Assembly: GCA_964648465.1 (NCBI GenBank)
Contig: CAZYMU010000005.1
Location: forward strand, 37,697 to 101,696
DNA length: 64,000 bases
DNA from: Aminicenans sp964648465
Lineage (GTDB): Bacteria > Acidobacteriota > Aminicenantia > Aminicenantales > Aminicenantaceae
Direction of reading: 5' to 3'
Shown: in pieces, positions 45,112-52,579 of the stretch
How positions within the stretch are numbered: position 1 is the first letter of the stretch
Layout of the letters: every line of letters starts with the position of its first letter
Notes under the pieces: model-generated
What the model was told of the DNA's origin: nothing
Database searches by the model: none
The model's input: the letters and a program-made list of their open reading frames with translations, nothing else
Position numbers and translations under genes: made by a program

Positions 45112-46011
45112 ATGAGTTTAGTAATTGTCGGCTCTGTGGCTTTTGATACAATCGAGACACCCAAGAGTAGAAGAGAGAGAATAGTCGGAGGCTCCTGCTC
45201 TTATTCCTCACTGGCTGCAAGTTTTTTTACAAATCCAAAAATCGTTGCTGTTGTAGGAAAGGACTTCCCATCAGAAGTAATCGAATTTTTCAAGGCTAAA
45301 GGGGTTGACACACAAGGGTTAGAAATCAAATCAGGGAAGAGTTTCCACTGGGAGGGCCGCTATGGTGATGACCCTAATATAAGGACTACTATCAGAACCG
45401 ATTTGAATGTGTTCAAAGATTTCAGGCCTCAACTACTCCCAGAGTACAGGAAAGCCGATATTATTTTTCTAGGGAACATAGATCCAGACCTTCAAGAGGA
45501 TATTCTTACTCAAGCCCAAAATCCCAGGCTCACAGCCATGGATTCCATGAATTTGTGGATAGAGAACAAACCAGAATCACTCTTAAGAACCCTGAGAAAA
45601 ATAGATGTTTTTTTTGCAAACGATGAAGAGATCAAGATGCTTGCTCAGGATCTGAATTTGATAAGAGCAGGCAAAAAACTTCTCGAACACGGGCCATCGC
45701 TCATAGTCATAAAAAAAGGTGAACATGGAGCACTGCTTATAGGTAAGAATTATGTTTTTGGAGTCCTGGCCTATCCATGTGAAGAAGTTGTAGACCCGAC
45801 CGGCGCAGGAGATAGTTTCGGCGGCGGGTTTCTAGGATATCTGGATAAAGTACAATCTTTCACCGAAAAAGATATACGCAAAGCAGCCGTATTCGGAAGT
45901 GTAATGGCTTCTTTTGCAATAGAGGATTTTGGCATTGAACGCTTTAACTCTCTGTCTATTCAGGAGATAGAAAAACGCTTTTCCTATTTTAAGAAGCTTG
46001 TTTCCTTCTAG
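45112..46011 (+). CDS. PfkB-family sugar/nucleoside kinase
   Basis: A 299-residue ribokinase-fold protein. IVGSVAFDTIETPKSRRERI is the N-terminal substrate block, GGSCSYSSLAASFFTNPKIV the first signature, and VVDPTGAGDSFGGGFLGYL the second, with the catalytic Asp and anion hole. Substrate is unclear: adenosine, ribose or another sugar are possible; being next to mtnP suggests use of the adenine nucleoside or methylthioribose side of salvage. No methylthioribose kinase-like sequence is seen. Confidence 0.85.
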   Translation: MSLVIVGSVAFDTIETPKSRRERIVGGSCSYSSLAASFFTNPKIVAVVGKDFPSEVIEFFKAKGVDTQGLEIKSGKSFHWEGRYGDDPNIRTTIRTDLNVFKDFRPQLLPEYRKADIIFLGNIDPDLQEDILTQAQNPRLTAMDSMNLWIENKPESLLRTLRKIDVFFANDEEIKMLAQDLNLIRAGKKLLEHGPSLIVIKKGEHGALLIGKNYVFGVLAYPCEEVVDPTGAGDSFGGGFLGYLDKVQSFTEKDIRKAAVFGSVMASFAIEDFGIERFNSLSIQEIEKRFSYFKKLVSF

Positions 46012-46054
46012 CTTTTTTTTGCAGAATGTTACCGAGAATTATCAGGAGCATAAA

Positions 46055-47437
46055 ATGAACAAAAAGAAAATGCCAGTAGAACCATTTAAAATAAAAGTGG
46101 TTGAAACAGTACAAAAAACTTCAAAGAGCGAACGTAACGAACTTCTTAAAAAAGCAGGTCTGAATGTCTTCAATATTCCGGCTGAAAAAGTATATATAGA
46201 TTTCCTCACTGACAGTGGTACTTCGGCCATGAGTGACAGACAGTGGTCCGGATTAATGATAGGAGATGAGTCTTACTCCGGCTCGAAGAGCTTCTTTCGA
46301 TTTGAAGAATCTGTGAGGCGCATTTTCGGATTCAAGTATATTATTCCCACCCATCAGGGAAGAGCTGCGGAGCGTATTTTATTTCAATCAACAGTCAAAA
46401 ATGGCGATTATATCCCAAATAATATCCACTTTGACACAACAAAAGCAAATGTGGAAGTCATAGGAGGTCATGCAGTAGACATGGTTAAAGATGAAGCCTA
46501 TGATCCTTCTATTGAACTCCCTTTTAAAGGTGATATGGATATAGTGAAGCTGAGAAAATTTATCGAAGAGCATGGGCCAGATAAAATACCTATAATCATG
46601 ATGACAATAACAAACAACAGCGGAGGGGGGCAGCCTGTATCAATGGAAAATATCCGGCAGGTAAGCCAGATCTGCAGGGCTCATAAAATTCCTTTTTTTT
46701 TAGACGCATGCCGTTTTGCTGAAAATGCTTATTTTATTAAAGAAAGAGAAAAAGGATATAAAGACAAGTCTATCCTTGAAATATCAAGGGAGATTTTTTC
46801 TCATACCGATGGGGCGACAATGAGTGCTAAAAAAGATGCTTTAGTCAATATCGGAGGCTTCATTGCCCTGAACGATGATTCTCTAGCAGAGAAAGTCAGG
46901 GATCTTCTCATCTTAGGTGAGGGATTCCCTACTTACGGTGGCCTAGCCGGTCGGGATCTTGAAGCCATTGCCAAAGGGCTGGAGGAAGTAGTAGAAGAAG
47001 ATTACATAAGTTATAGGATTGATCAAACTCGTTATCTTGGAGATCTTCTGGATGAGGCAGGTGTCCCGATATATAAACCAGTAGGCGGACACGCAATATA
47101 TGTTTTAGCAGACAAATTCCTCCCTCATATTCCCCGCAATCAATATCCCGGATGGTCTCTTTCAGTAGCCCTCTACCGAGAATCCGGTATAAGAGCGATA
47201 GAAATAGGCGGTGTGATGTTTGCAGAAAAAGACGAAAAAACCGGGAAGCAAATTTTCCCTAAATTGGAATTGGTTCGCCTGGCTATTCCGAGACGTGTTT
47301 ATACTATATCCCACATTCAATATGTTGCTGATGCTCTTATTGATCTCTTCAAAAACAGAGAAAATATCAAAGGACTAAGGATTGTATATCAAGCCCCACA
47401 TCTGAGACATTTCACGGTAAAGATGGAGGAGTGCTAG
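46055..47437 (+). CDS. tnaA: Tryptophanase-like beta-eliminating lyase
   Basis: From ATG 46055 (CAGGAG upstream) the protein has 460 residues; an upstream ATG at 45998 would overlap pfkB and add 19. It belongs to the tryptophanase/tyrosine phenol-lyase family: FLTDSGTSAMSDRQWSGLM, IPTHQGRAAERIL, FFLDACRFAENAYF and GATMSAKKDALVNIGG with the PLP Lys. The discriminating segment reads GIRAIEIGGVMF; tryptophanases have EIG here where tyrosine phenol-lyases carry an Arg-containing MERG. So tryptophan to indole, pyruvate and ammonia is favoured. Not proven by sequence alone. Confidence 0.85.
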   Translation: MNKKKMPVEPFKIKVVETVQKTSKSERNELLKKAGLNVFNIPAEKVYIDFLTDSGTSAMSDRQWSGLMIGDESYSGSKSFFRFEESVRRIFGFKYIIPTHQGRAAERILFQSTVKNGDYIPNNIHFDTTKANVEVIGGHAVDMVKDEAYDPSIELPFKGDMDIVKLRKFIEEHGPDKIPIIMMTITNNSGGGQPVSMENIRQVSQICRAHKIPFFLDACRFAENAYFIKEREKGYKDKSILEISREIFSHTDGATMSAKKDALVNIGGFIALNDDSLAEKVRDLLILGEGFPTYGGLAGRDLEAIAKGLEEVVEEDYISYRIDQTRYLGDLLDEAGVPIYKPVGGHAIYVLADKFLPHIPRNQYPGWSLSVALYRESGIRAIEIGGVMFAEKDEKTGKQIFPKLELVRLAIPRRVYTISHIQYVADALIDLFKNRENIKGLRIVYQAPHLRHFTVKMEEC

Positions 47438-47438
47438 T

Positions 47439-47798
47439 CTATTTAATTCGATAGAACCACATCATAGGGAGCCATAGTTGATGTGCATAGGGAATCTTCT
47501 TATGATTTACAAAGACATCCATAGATTCCCACTGATGGATAAGGTTAAACAGATTGAAAAGATCTTCAACGTTTTCTGGCGTGTAAGTTGCTGAATGACG
47601 GATCCACTCGCCGCTTCCCTCTTCCTTATATGCAGAATTTTTCCTGGCAAGCTTAACTGCCTTATCATAATTTACAGAAGTTTTGTACCCAAATTCCAGT
47701 GTTATTTTGAATTTTCTCGCCTGAGTATCCGGATGTAGTATTTCGTCTAGTTTATCCTTTGCGGCCTGATCAACAGAACTCTCATTTCTATCATTCAT
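47439..47798 (-). CDS. Conserved-looking hypothetical protein (119 residues)
   Basis: No family recognised. It reads MNDRNESSVDQAAKDKLDEI at the start, then KFKITLEFGYKTSVNYDKAV, GSGEWIRHSATYTPENVEDL and HQLWLPMMWFYRIK. No signal peptide. Charged, mixed alpha/beta. It converges on tnaA with 1 base between. The coding potential seems good. Confidence 0.6.
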   Translation of the reverse strand: MNDRNESSVDQAAKDKLDEILHPDTQARKFKITLEFGYKTSVNYDKAVKLARKNSAYKEEGSGEWIRHSATYTPENVEDLFNLFNLIHQWESMDVFVNHKKIPYAHQLWLPMMWFYRIK

Positions 47799-47861
47799 AT
47801 GAACGCCTTATCTCATTATTGATGGTTTTTTTATATGATATACACCCATTTTTGTCAATCT

Positions 47862-47907
47862 ATTATCCTGGATTATTCATAAAAATTGCCGATAGATTAT
47901 AATAATA
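47862..47907. repeat. IS1380-like element terminus, relic
   Basis: TATCCTGGATTATTCATAAA followed by AATTGCCGATAGATTATAAT; shares 38 bases with 38452-38489 and its CCTGGATTATTCA core with 58083-58096 and 61705-61718 (opposite sense). The downstream insertion sequence starts right after it. Confidence 0.55.
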
Positions 47908-47910
47908 GGG

Positions 47911-49213
47911 CTTCACAAAAATACTTTATAAAGAAAGATTTGGCAAGAATGTTTTAACGAAACGGATTTTATCCTTAAAACCCGATTTATGTGCATCCAG
48001 GGCGATCAATACCACCGTGATATGCGCTATTGTACAGTGGTTTTGTGTTGCTTTAAGACCAATAACAGTTGGATTTAACATTGTAATGGTTAAGAGCCTT
48101 GAGAAGACCCTTTCAACTGAAGACCTCTGATTATATATTTCTCTAAAGACTCGGCTATCATAATCGATATATTTTCTTACAGTAGGAGTTAGTCGCAGAA
48201 GGTAATTGCATCCTTTTTGGGAGAAGTATTTTGGATGGGAAGCCGGGCACGCTAGGAATTGGCCTTGATATTTTTTCCCATAATAAAGAGGACAACTGTA
48301 TTGGAGATATGTTCTTCCCCTTGTAGTCATTTTCCCTCGTCTATGCATTTTCAGATTGGCAGGACAGATAATAGTATCCTTATGAACGGTAAAATCTTCT
48401 CTTTGGTGATGGCCGCGGGGATTCCTGGGGATCACAGGCATGCCTTTGATTTCATGGAAAATATAAGAGAGTATTTCTTCGACATCATAATTGGCATCAG
48501 CTGTAACCGCCTGAATGTTCATTGGAGAATATGATTTCAGTCTTTTAAGCAAGACTAAAGCCTGTTTTTGTTCGTGTTGGTCTGCAGGAAGAGTGATTTC
48601 CAAGAGAGGAAGTTCTGTGTAGGTATCTGTGAGGATGTGATTGCGATAGCCCCAGAAGAAGGTGATTTTTCTTTGGAACGGTTTAGGATAATAGATTTTC
48701 ACTCCCAATCTTGCATCAGGGTCTCCTGAAGGCTTGATGGTTTTATCAAAGCGTGAACTCACTGCAGTCTTGAGATTATTTTCTCTGACATTGGCATCAA
48801 TAGCACAAGAATCCAGGGCAATTACCCTCCCGTTTATGACTTTTTCCCTAATCAGTTGCTGAACCAAAAGGAGTCGCAGCTTCCGGAGTTTTTGGTTTGG
48901 GAGATTGCGCATGAAATGGGAGAAACGTTCGACGGATGGAGGTGCTTCCCAAGCAGGGAAACCCAGGACTTCTGCTATAAGGGGATTATTTTTCAATTCG
49001 AATGCTAATTCACTCAAAGAGGATAGTCCCCTCAGATTTTTATAAATGAGAGCCCGGAGAATAGCATCTTTGGAAAAAGATGGCCAACCTCTTTTCTTTT
49101 TTATGGAATCAGAAAAACAAGGTAATAAAGAAAATACTTTTTCATAGGGTGTTTTTAAGGGTAAGTCCTGGGGTTTGAATAGATATTTCATGATATCCTC
49201 GAATTTCGTGAAG
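47911..49213 (-). mobile_element. DDE insertion sequence (IS4/IS5-like), apparently intact
   Basis: One transposase ORF fills it. The left end is CTTCACAAAAAT at 47911 and an inverted match, AATTTCGTGAAG, ends at 49213 (about 1.3 kb). A second, more distal AATTTCGTGAAG ends at 49497, which could be the true right end and would leave room for a promoter. No clear target duplication was found. Neither end is certain. Confidence 0.6.
47926..49191 (-). CDS. DDE transposase of the insertion sequence
   Basis: A 421-residue transposase. The N-terminal DUF772-like part reads FSKDAILRALIYKNLRGLSS and PPSVERFSHFMRNLPNQK. The DDE core has VIALDSCAIDANVREN (first Asp), IQAVTADANYDVEEILSYIF (second Asp) and IYNQRSSVERVFSRLL (Glu). 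A Cys-rich stretch (YLQYSCPLYYGKKYQG, LACPASHPKYFSQKGC) is inserted between the last two, as in several IS4/IS5/IS1182-type enzymes. No frameshift is seen, so it may be active. Family placement is tentative. Confidence 0.85.
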   Translation of the reverse strand: MKYLFKPQDLPLKTPYEKVFSLLPCFSDSIKKKRGWPSFSKDAILRALIYKNLRGLSSLSELAFELKNNPLIAEVLGFPAWEAPPSVERFSHFMRNLPNQKLRKLRLLLVQQLIREKVINGRVIALDSCAIDANVRENNLKTAVSSRFDKTIKPSGDPDARLGVKIYYPKPFQRKITFFWGYRNHILTDTYTELPLLEITLPADQHEQKQALVLLKRLKSYSPMNIQAVTADANYDVEEILSYIFHEIKGMPVIPRNPRGHHQREDFTVHKDTIICPANLKMHRRGKMTTRGRTYLQYSCPLYYGKKYQGQFLACPASHPKYFSQKGCNYLLRLTPTVRKYIDYDSRVFREIYNQRSSVERVFSRLLTITMLNPTVIGLKATQNHCTIAHITVVLIALDAHKSGFKDKIRFVKTFLPNLSL

Positions 49214-49311
49214 ATGATAAAAAAATCGCTGAAATAAGGATATCAAAATCGATAGAGTTAGGATAATTAACTTGTTCATATTAAATGAGTTTAATCTGAT
49301 AAAAAATAGGG

Positions 49312-49498
49312 GCTTCACGAAAATCATTTTTCCTAACTCGGCTGTTTTTAGGTGCAAAAACAAGCAAAAAAGGGGCTATAACAAGAAAATCTAGCCTTGT
49401 AAGTTATTGATAATCCATAATTTATCAGAGGTTAGGAAAATAGGAAATTGACACTCTCTAAGTTGTTGATATAGAATTAGTTAGAATTTCGTGAAGAC
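49312..49498. mobile_element. MITE-like relative of the insertion sequence
   Basis: GGCTTCACGAAAAT at 49312 and AGAATTTCGTGAAGACC ending near 49499 form inverted ends like those of the adjacent insertion sequence, with about 190 non-coding bases between them, including TTTTCCTAAC and GTTAGGAAAA in inverted orientation. Confidence 0.5.
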
Positions 49499-49518
49499 CT
49501 GTTTACCCCCTAATATAT

Positions 49519-49525
49519 GTTAGAC
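49519..49525 (-). other. Possible half attC site after the HEPN gene
   Basis: GTTAGAC on the plus strand (GTCTAAC on the minus, fitting RYYYAAC) spans the stop codon of the HEPN gene, as is usual at the end of integron cassettes. No partner GTTRRRY lies beyond; the insertion sequence complex starts about 20 bases away and may have broken the site. Confidence 0.35.
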
Positions 49526-49936
49526 AGTAATTTTATTTATTTCTATTTTAAAGTTATCGAATATTTTTGAAATATCAGCAACAAGTGCTTCAAATTTTTG
49601 AGGTTTAAGATCGAGAGCGTAGGCATGACTAAAGAAGTGTCTGAAAGCAAGGTATTCTTTAAGCTTACCCGAGAGTTTCTTAAAGATAATACTATTGTTC
49701 ACTGCCTCAAGCAATAAATCTCTATGCCAAGATGGTCCTTTTGGTATTTCAATTGTTTTTGCATGAAAAACTTGTTTTAATACATTTTCAATACCATTGT
49801 AGAAGTTATGTATCAATGCAGTTACACCTGCAAGTTCTAACTCTGATAAATCAGATAATGATTTATATGGTAGGGAAGAGAGTGTTTTCTCTATGGCTTC
49901 ATATTCAGCTTCAATGCGATTTTTATAGCTAGCCAT
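49520..49936 (-). CDS. hepT: HepT-like HEPN ribonuclease toxin
   Basis: A 138-residue all-helical protein of the HEPN/HepT-like group. The conserved ribonuclease motif is visible in LAFRHFFSHAYAL: Arg99 and His104, an RX4H motif. IHNFYNGIENVLKQVFHA gives the long first helix pair. HEPN toxins cleave RNA as dimers. The gene follows an MNT nucleotidyltransferase gene and overlaps it by 8 bases, the standard MNT-HEPN toxin-antitoxin arrangement. The stop lies in an attC-like box. Confidence 0.85.
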   Translation of the reverse strand: MASYKNRIEAEYEAIEKTLSSLPYKSLSDLSELELAGVTALIHNFYNGIENVLKQVFHAKTIEIPKGPSWHRDLLLEAVNNSIIFKKLSGKLKEYLAFRHFFSHAYALDLKPQKFEALVADISKIFDNFKIEINKITV

Positions 49937-50198
49937 AAAGTGGTACCCCTTCTTCTTTGACTAATTTGATAAATTTTGATGTATCAGATAGATCAATAAC
50001 GTCAACTGGCTTGGAAAGCGCAAAAATAAGCTCACCATAATAGCGGAAAAAATCTTTTGAAGATATTCCTTCAACACCGATATCGATGTCATGGCTTTCT
50101 CTTGATGTGTCTAGACTGGAACCGAACAACAATACACGTTTTATATGGTATTTTTCCGATATTTTACGAATTGTTTTTTTGTCTTTTTCCGTAATCAT
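49929..50198 (-). CDS. mntA: MNT-domain antitoxin (minimal nucleotidyltransferase)
   Basis: An 89-residue protein. RVLLFGSSLDTSRESHDIDI, then GVEG, is the GSx10DxD nucleotidyltransferase motif with both Asp residues kept. MNT antitoxins of the MntA type transfer AMP to a tyrosine near the HEPN active site. It sits 43 bases downstream of the attC site and 8 bases overlap the HEPN gene. No clear Shine-Dalgarno besides weak purines. Confidence 0.85.
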   Translation of the reverse strand: MITEKDKKTIRKISEKYHIKRVLLFGSSLDTSRESHDIDIGVEGISSKDFFRYYGELIFALSKPVDVIDLSDTSKFIKLVKEEGVPLYG

Positions 50199-50238
50199 GG
50201 ATAAATTCTACCATTTATTGTAATTATTATCTCCTTTT

Positions 50239-50727
50239 TCATCTAACGCTGGAAATCACCCACTTTTTCCCAGAGCGAAGCGGCTGGAAAAAGTCGGCGC
50301 ATTGACTTGTTAGGTGATTTTGCTTAAGTTTATTTATTCTTCCTGTTTTGACATTGTACCCTGACTGTATAGTGTAATTTTGATTTTCTTTCACGTCTTT
50401 ATATTCAGCATACATATAATGCCAATTTTTTTTACTACAGAAAGCACCAAGGTTATTCCACATTCTCTTAGAGTTTATTGGCATTTCTACTCCCTGTATT
50501 ACATAAATAGTTTTTTCTTTGCGTATATTATTCCCATCTATTGCGTATGCTTCGGCTGGAGAAGAAAGCCTGAGATTAACTCGATGAGCATGTCCTGAGC
50601 CAACATTTACTAAATGGGCTATCCGATTAAATCCTTCTTCTCCCCCAAAGACACCTATTTCTCCTTCTTTCGATAGTCTTTTAGCTATAATAAGTGGACA
50701 TATTGTGGCTCTATTAGATTCTTTCAT
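50239..50727 (-). CDS. Hypothetical cassette protein (162 residues)
   Basis: No family recognised. It opens MKESNRATICPLIIAKRLSK, EGEIGVFGGEEGFNRIAHLV, then GSGHAHRVNLRLSSPAEAYA, a His-rich beta-strand-like middle. The last 25 residues or so (HLTSQCADFFQPLRSGKKW) are translated from the attC site, so the biological C-terminus is cassette-derived. No signal peptide. It is the gene of one cassette; the MNT/HEPN pair is the next. Confidence 0.6.
   Translation of the reverse strand: MKESNRATICPLIIAKRLSKEGEIGVFGGEEGFNRIAHLVNVGSGHAHRVNLRLSSPAEAYAIDGNNIRKEKTIYVIQGVEMPINSKRMWNNLGAFCSKKNWHYMYAEYKDVKENQNYTIQSGYNVKTGRINKLKQNHLTSQCADFFQPLRSGKKWVISSVR
50241..50315 (-). other. Integron-type attC recombination site
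   Basis: On the minus strand the 75-base site starts with ACCTAAC (RYYYAAC) followed by AAGTCAATGCGCCGAC and ends with GTTAGAT (GTTRRRY). The two boxes pair with one G-T. In between, CTTTTTCC pairs with GGAAAAAG around an imperfect loop. This is the general form of a cassette attC site. It sits directly after the upstream ORF and before the MNT/HEPN pair. No integron integrase was seen in the window. Confidence 0.65.
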
Positions 50728-50777
50728 CTATTCTAGCTGACCTTGTATTGCCCCTGCATAGTATGCCGTTACTCCTA

Positions 50778-50891
50778 CTACGCCGCCGTGAGAGAATTCA
50801 GCGGATTCCTTTCTCCTGAAAGAAAATAAAAAATGACGAGTGATACTGCAATAAAGGCAAGAAGTATAAAAATTTTTCCAATTCTACTCAC
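50778..50891 (-). CDS. Possible small membrane peptide
   Basis: GTG at 50891 gives a 37-residue peptide, VSRIGKIFILLAFIAVSLVI and then FYFLSGERNPLNSLTAA. It has one strong transmembrane helix. A purine-rich GGAGGGA is about 8 bases before the GTG. A second frame shortly after reads HGGVVGVTAYYAGAIQG and ends next to the following gene's start, hinting at a frameshifted longer gene. Confidence 0.35.
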   Translation of the reverse strand: MSRIGKIFILLAFIAVSLVIFYFLSGERNPLNSLTAA

Positions 50892-50907
50892 AATATCCCT
50901 CCATTTG

Positions 50908-51186
50908 TTATCCTGCACCATTCATAAAAAATGCTGGTGTGAAAACATAAAAATAGGAATAGGTGGAAGATAGCATTAATTTCATGAAATGTTACGCAGA
51001 TATTTTTTCATCATCCATTTTATCGGAATATTACTTCTATTATAAGCATTTTTTTCCATTCTGGTGAACCGAATCTCACCGCATCTGCTTCGTTACGATG
51101 GATTTGCTTTGGGATACCACAGCTGCACCCGCCGACGCCTTGCCTCGACCCATCCTACCCCCGGCAATCTTGGTTCGTGAATAATA
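50908..51186. mobile_element. MITE-like, internally deleted IS1380-like element
   Basis: ATCCTGCACCATTCATAAAA at the left end and, inverted, AACCTGTATTATTCACGAAC at the right end (51186 leftward) bound about 280 bases. The right-hand part reads inward as a G/C-rich leader quite unlike the surroundings. No transposase remains. Confidence 0.45.
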
Positions 51187-51261
51187 CAGGTTAAATAATA
51201 TGAAAATATTTTGTTATTTCCTTTTTCCTTAGTGCTACTGAAAATTTAATATTGTACATCA

Positions 51262-51268
51262 CCTAACA
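51262..51268 (+). other. Possible half attC (second)
   Basis: ACCTAACAGTCAATC resembles the ACCTAACAAGTCAATG start of the attC site at 50241-50315. No partner core was found within 150 bases, so it may be a relic. Confidence 0.3.
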
Positions 51269-51327
51269 GTCAATCTTACTTTTCACTATGGAGCGCCAGT
51301 GGAATTCCGGCCAGGTGGAGCGTATTT

Positions 51328-51597
51328 TTAGGAAACATTATCGAAATAAGTTCCGTGTCGAAGTGAAGTCGAAACGGTGAATCCCTTGACTTCTGACACC
51401 GTCATGTGTTGAACAGGACCAGGTGCAATTAACCCGTGAGGAAGCGGTATCTGAATCTGCTGGGGCTGTTCACCGACCACTGATAAATCTGCACCTGCAG
51501 GGAACAAATCGGACTTTATTTCGTGGACCAAGCCGTAATCCTTTGCTTCTTGGGGGTTGAGGGTTATACAGGCGTTTTGCTTGTGCAAATACGGCAT
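51328..51597 (-). pseudogene. C-terminal fragment of a ClpP-like protease
   Basis: ITLNPQEAKDYGLVHEIKSD followed by LFPAGADLSVVGEQ matches, from memory, the C-terminal end of ClpP-like proteases, where QEAKxYGLVHEI is the last conserved block. The catalytic Ser and His regions are missing, and the 5' part of the gene is gone. The end (STSLRHGTYFDNVS) seems to be spliced-on sequence. Not functional. Confidence 0.45.
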
Positions 51598-51640
51598 TTA
51601 TAACTTCCTATTTCGGTATTCTGATTGAGCGAAACAGAGA

Positions 51641-51822
51641 TTCTTTGCCGAACGACCTCCCCCACCTCAAATTGTCCAACAGGAACTCTCGATGGCAGCC
51701 GAAGAGATAGGCGAGTACTTCTGAGACCATTCATGACTGCCTTTTGCCGATTTGAGAGGAGGAGTCTATTTTATAGCTGATTATTTTGCTTTCTTTGTCG
51801 TTTTGCTTCTTTTCCTAGTCCT
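51641..51822 (+). repeat. 182-bp direct repeat, copy 1 (IS91-family 3' end)
   Basis: Identical to 57492-57673 apart from one C/T difference. In one frame it reads FAERPPPPQIVQQELSMAAE, then EIGEYF and stop, which looks like the C-terminus of IS91-type transposases, and then continues with a non-coding tail. Flanking sequences differ, so both copies end at the same point. Confidence 0.8.
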
Positions 51823-51829
51823 CTAAAAC

Positions 51830-52531
51830 TGACAGAGATGGTTTACACATGGAGCGATCTTTAATAATCTAAATGTTATTTAATGAAAGGAGATGTTTCA
51901 TGTTAAAGAACGAAATTCTTAGAAACCAGAAGTGGCGTTTAGGTATAATTCGTCATGCTGAGGAAGTAACTCACAATATTGCTAAGACCTGTCGGTATTT
52001 TGGTATTAGCAGAACAGTATTTTACAGATGGTATGAGAGATACCGAAAGTATGGGGAGGAAGGATTAAAAGATCGTTCTCACCGGCCTATTCATAGCCCT
52101 AATGCAACAAGGCCAGAGATTATTGCCAAAATAATCTATCTTAGGCAGACTTATCATTTTGGTTCCTGGAAGATCCAGATGTATCTAAAACGCTATCATG
52201 ACATCCATATCTGTAGTTCAGGAGTCTGGAGGATATTAAAAAGGACAATTCCATTGGCATGTTTTGGACAAAGGAATAAATCATGTGTATATTAAGCCCA
52301 GGAGCCCAAGACTCAATGGGAAAGTGGAACGCAGTCATAGGATCGATAAGGAGGAGTTTTATAGGATGTTGAATGGAGTAGTCATTGACGATGCTAAGCT
52401 GTTTAATGAGAAACTGCAGGAATGGGAAAACTTCTATAACTATAATAGACCTCATGCAGCCTTAGGAGGAAAAACTCTTTATGAAAGATTAAGAGAAAAA
52501 GTAAGGCTCAGTGTGTAAACGATCATGTTCA
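51830..52531 (+). mobile_element. Internally deleted IS481-type element
   Basis: Imperfect terminal inverted repeats of about 26 bases (51830-51855 and 52506-52531; 20 matches). The core GTTTACACA is shared by both. It contains the two remnants of one transposase. No duplicated target was identified. Confidence 0.65.
51900..52518 (+). pseudogene. IS481-type transposase with central deletion
   Basis: ATG 51900 (AAAGGAGA upstream) begins MLKNEILRNQKWRLGIIRHA, with a helix-turn-helix (CRYFGISRTVFYRWYERYRK) and HICSSGVWRILKR. The frame is then lost; downstream in another frame VLDKGINHVYIKPRSPRLNG and ERSHRIDKEEFYRM form the end of the DDE domain with WENFYNYNRPHAALGGKTL. The central region with the first two catalytic Asp residues is missing, about 110 residues by comparison with intact family members. 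It cannot be active. Confidence 0.8.
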
Positions 52532-52579
52532 ATCCCACATATGATTTACTTTTTGAATAATTAAATATATTATGAAATA

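Noticed and set aside
45998..46054. Upstream start of the tryptophanase-like gene at 45998
   Set aside because: It would overlap pfkB and add residues not typical of the family; ATG 46055 has a better Shine-Dalgarno.
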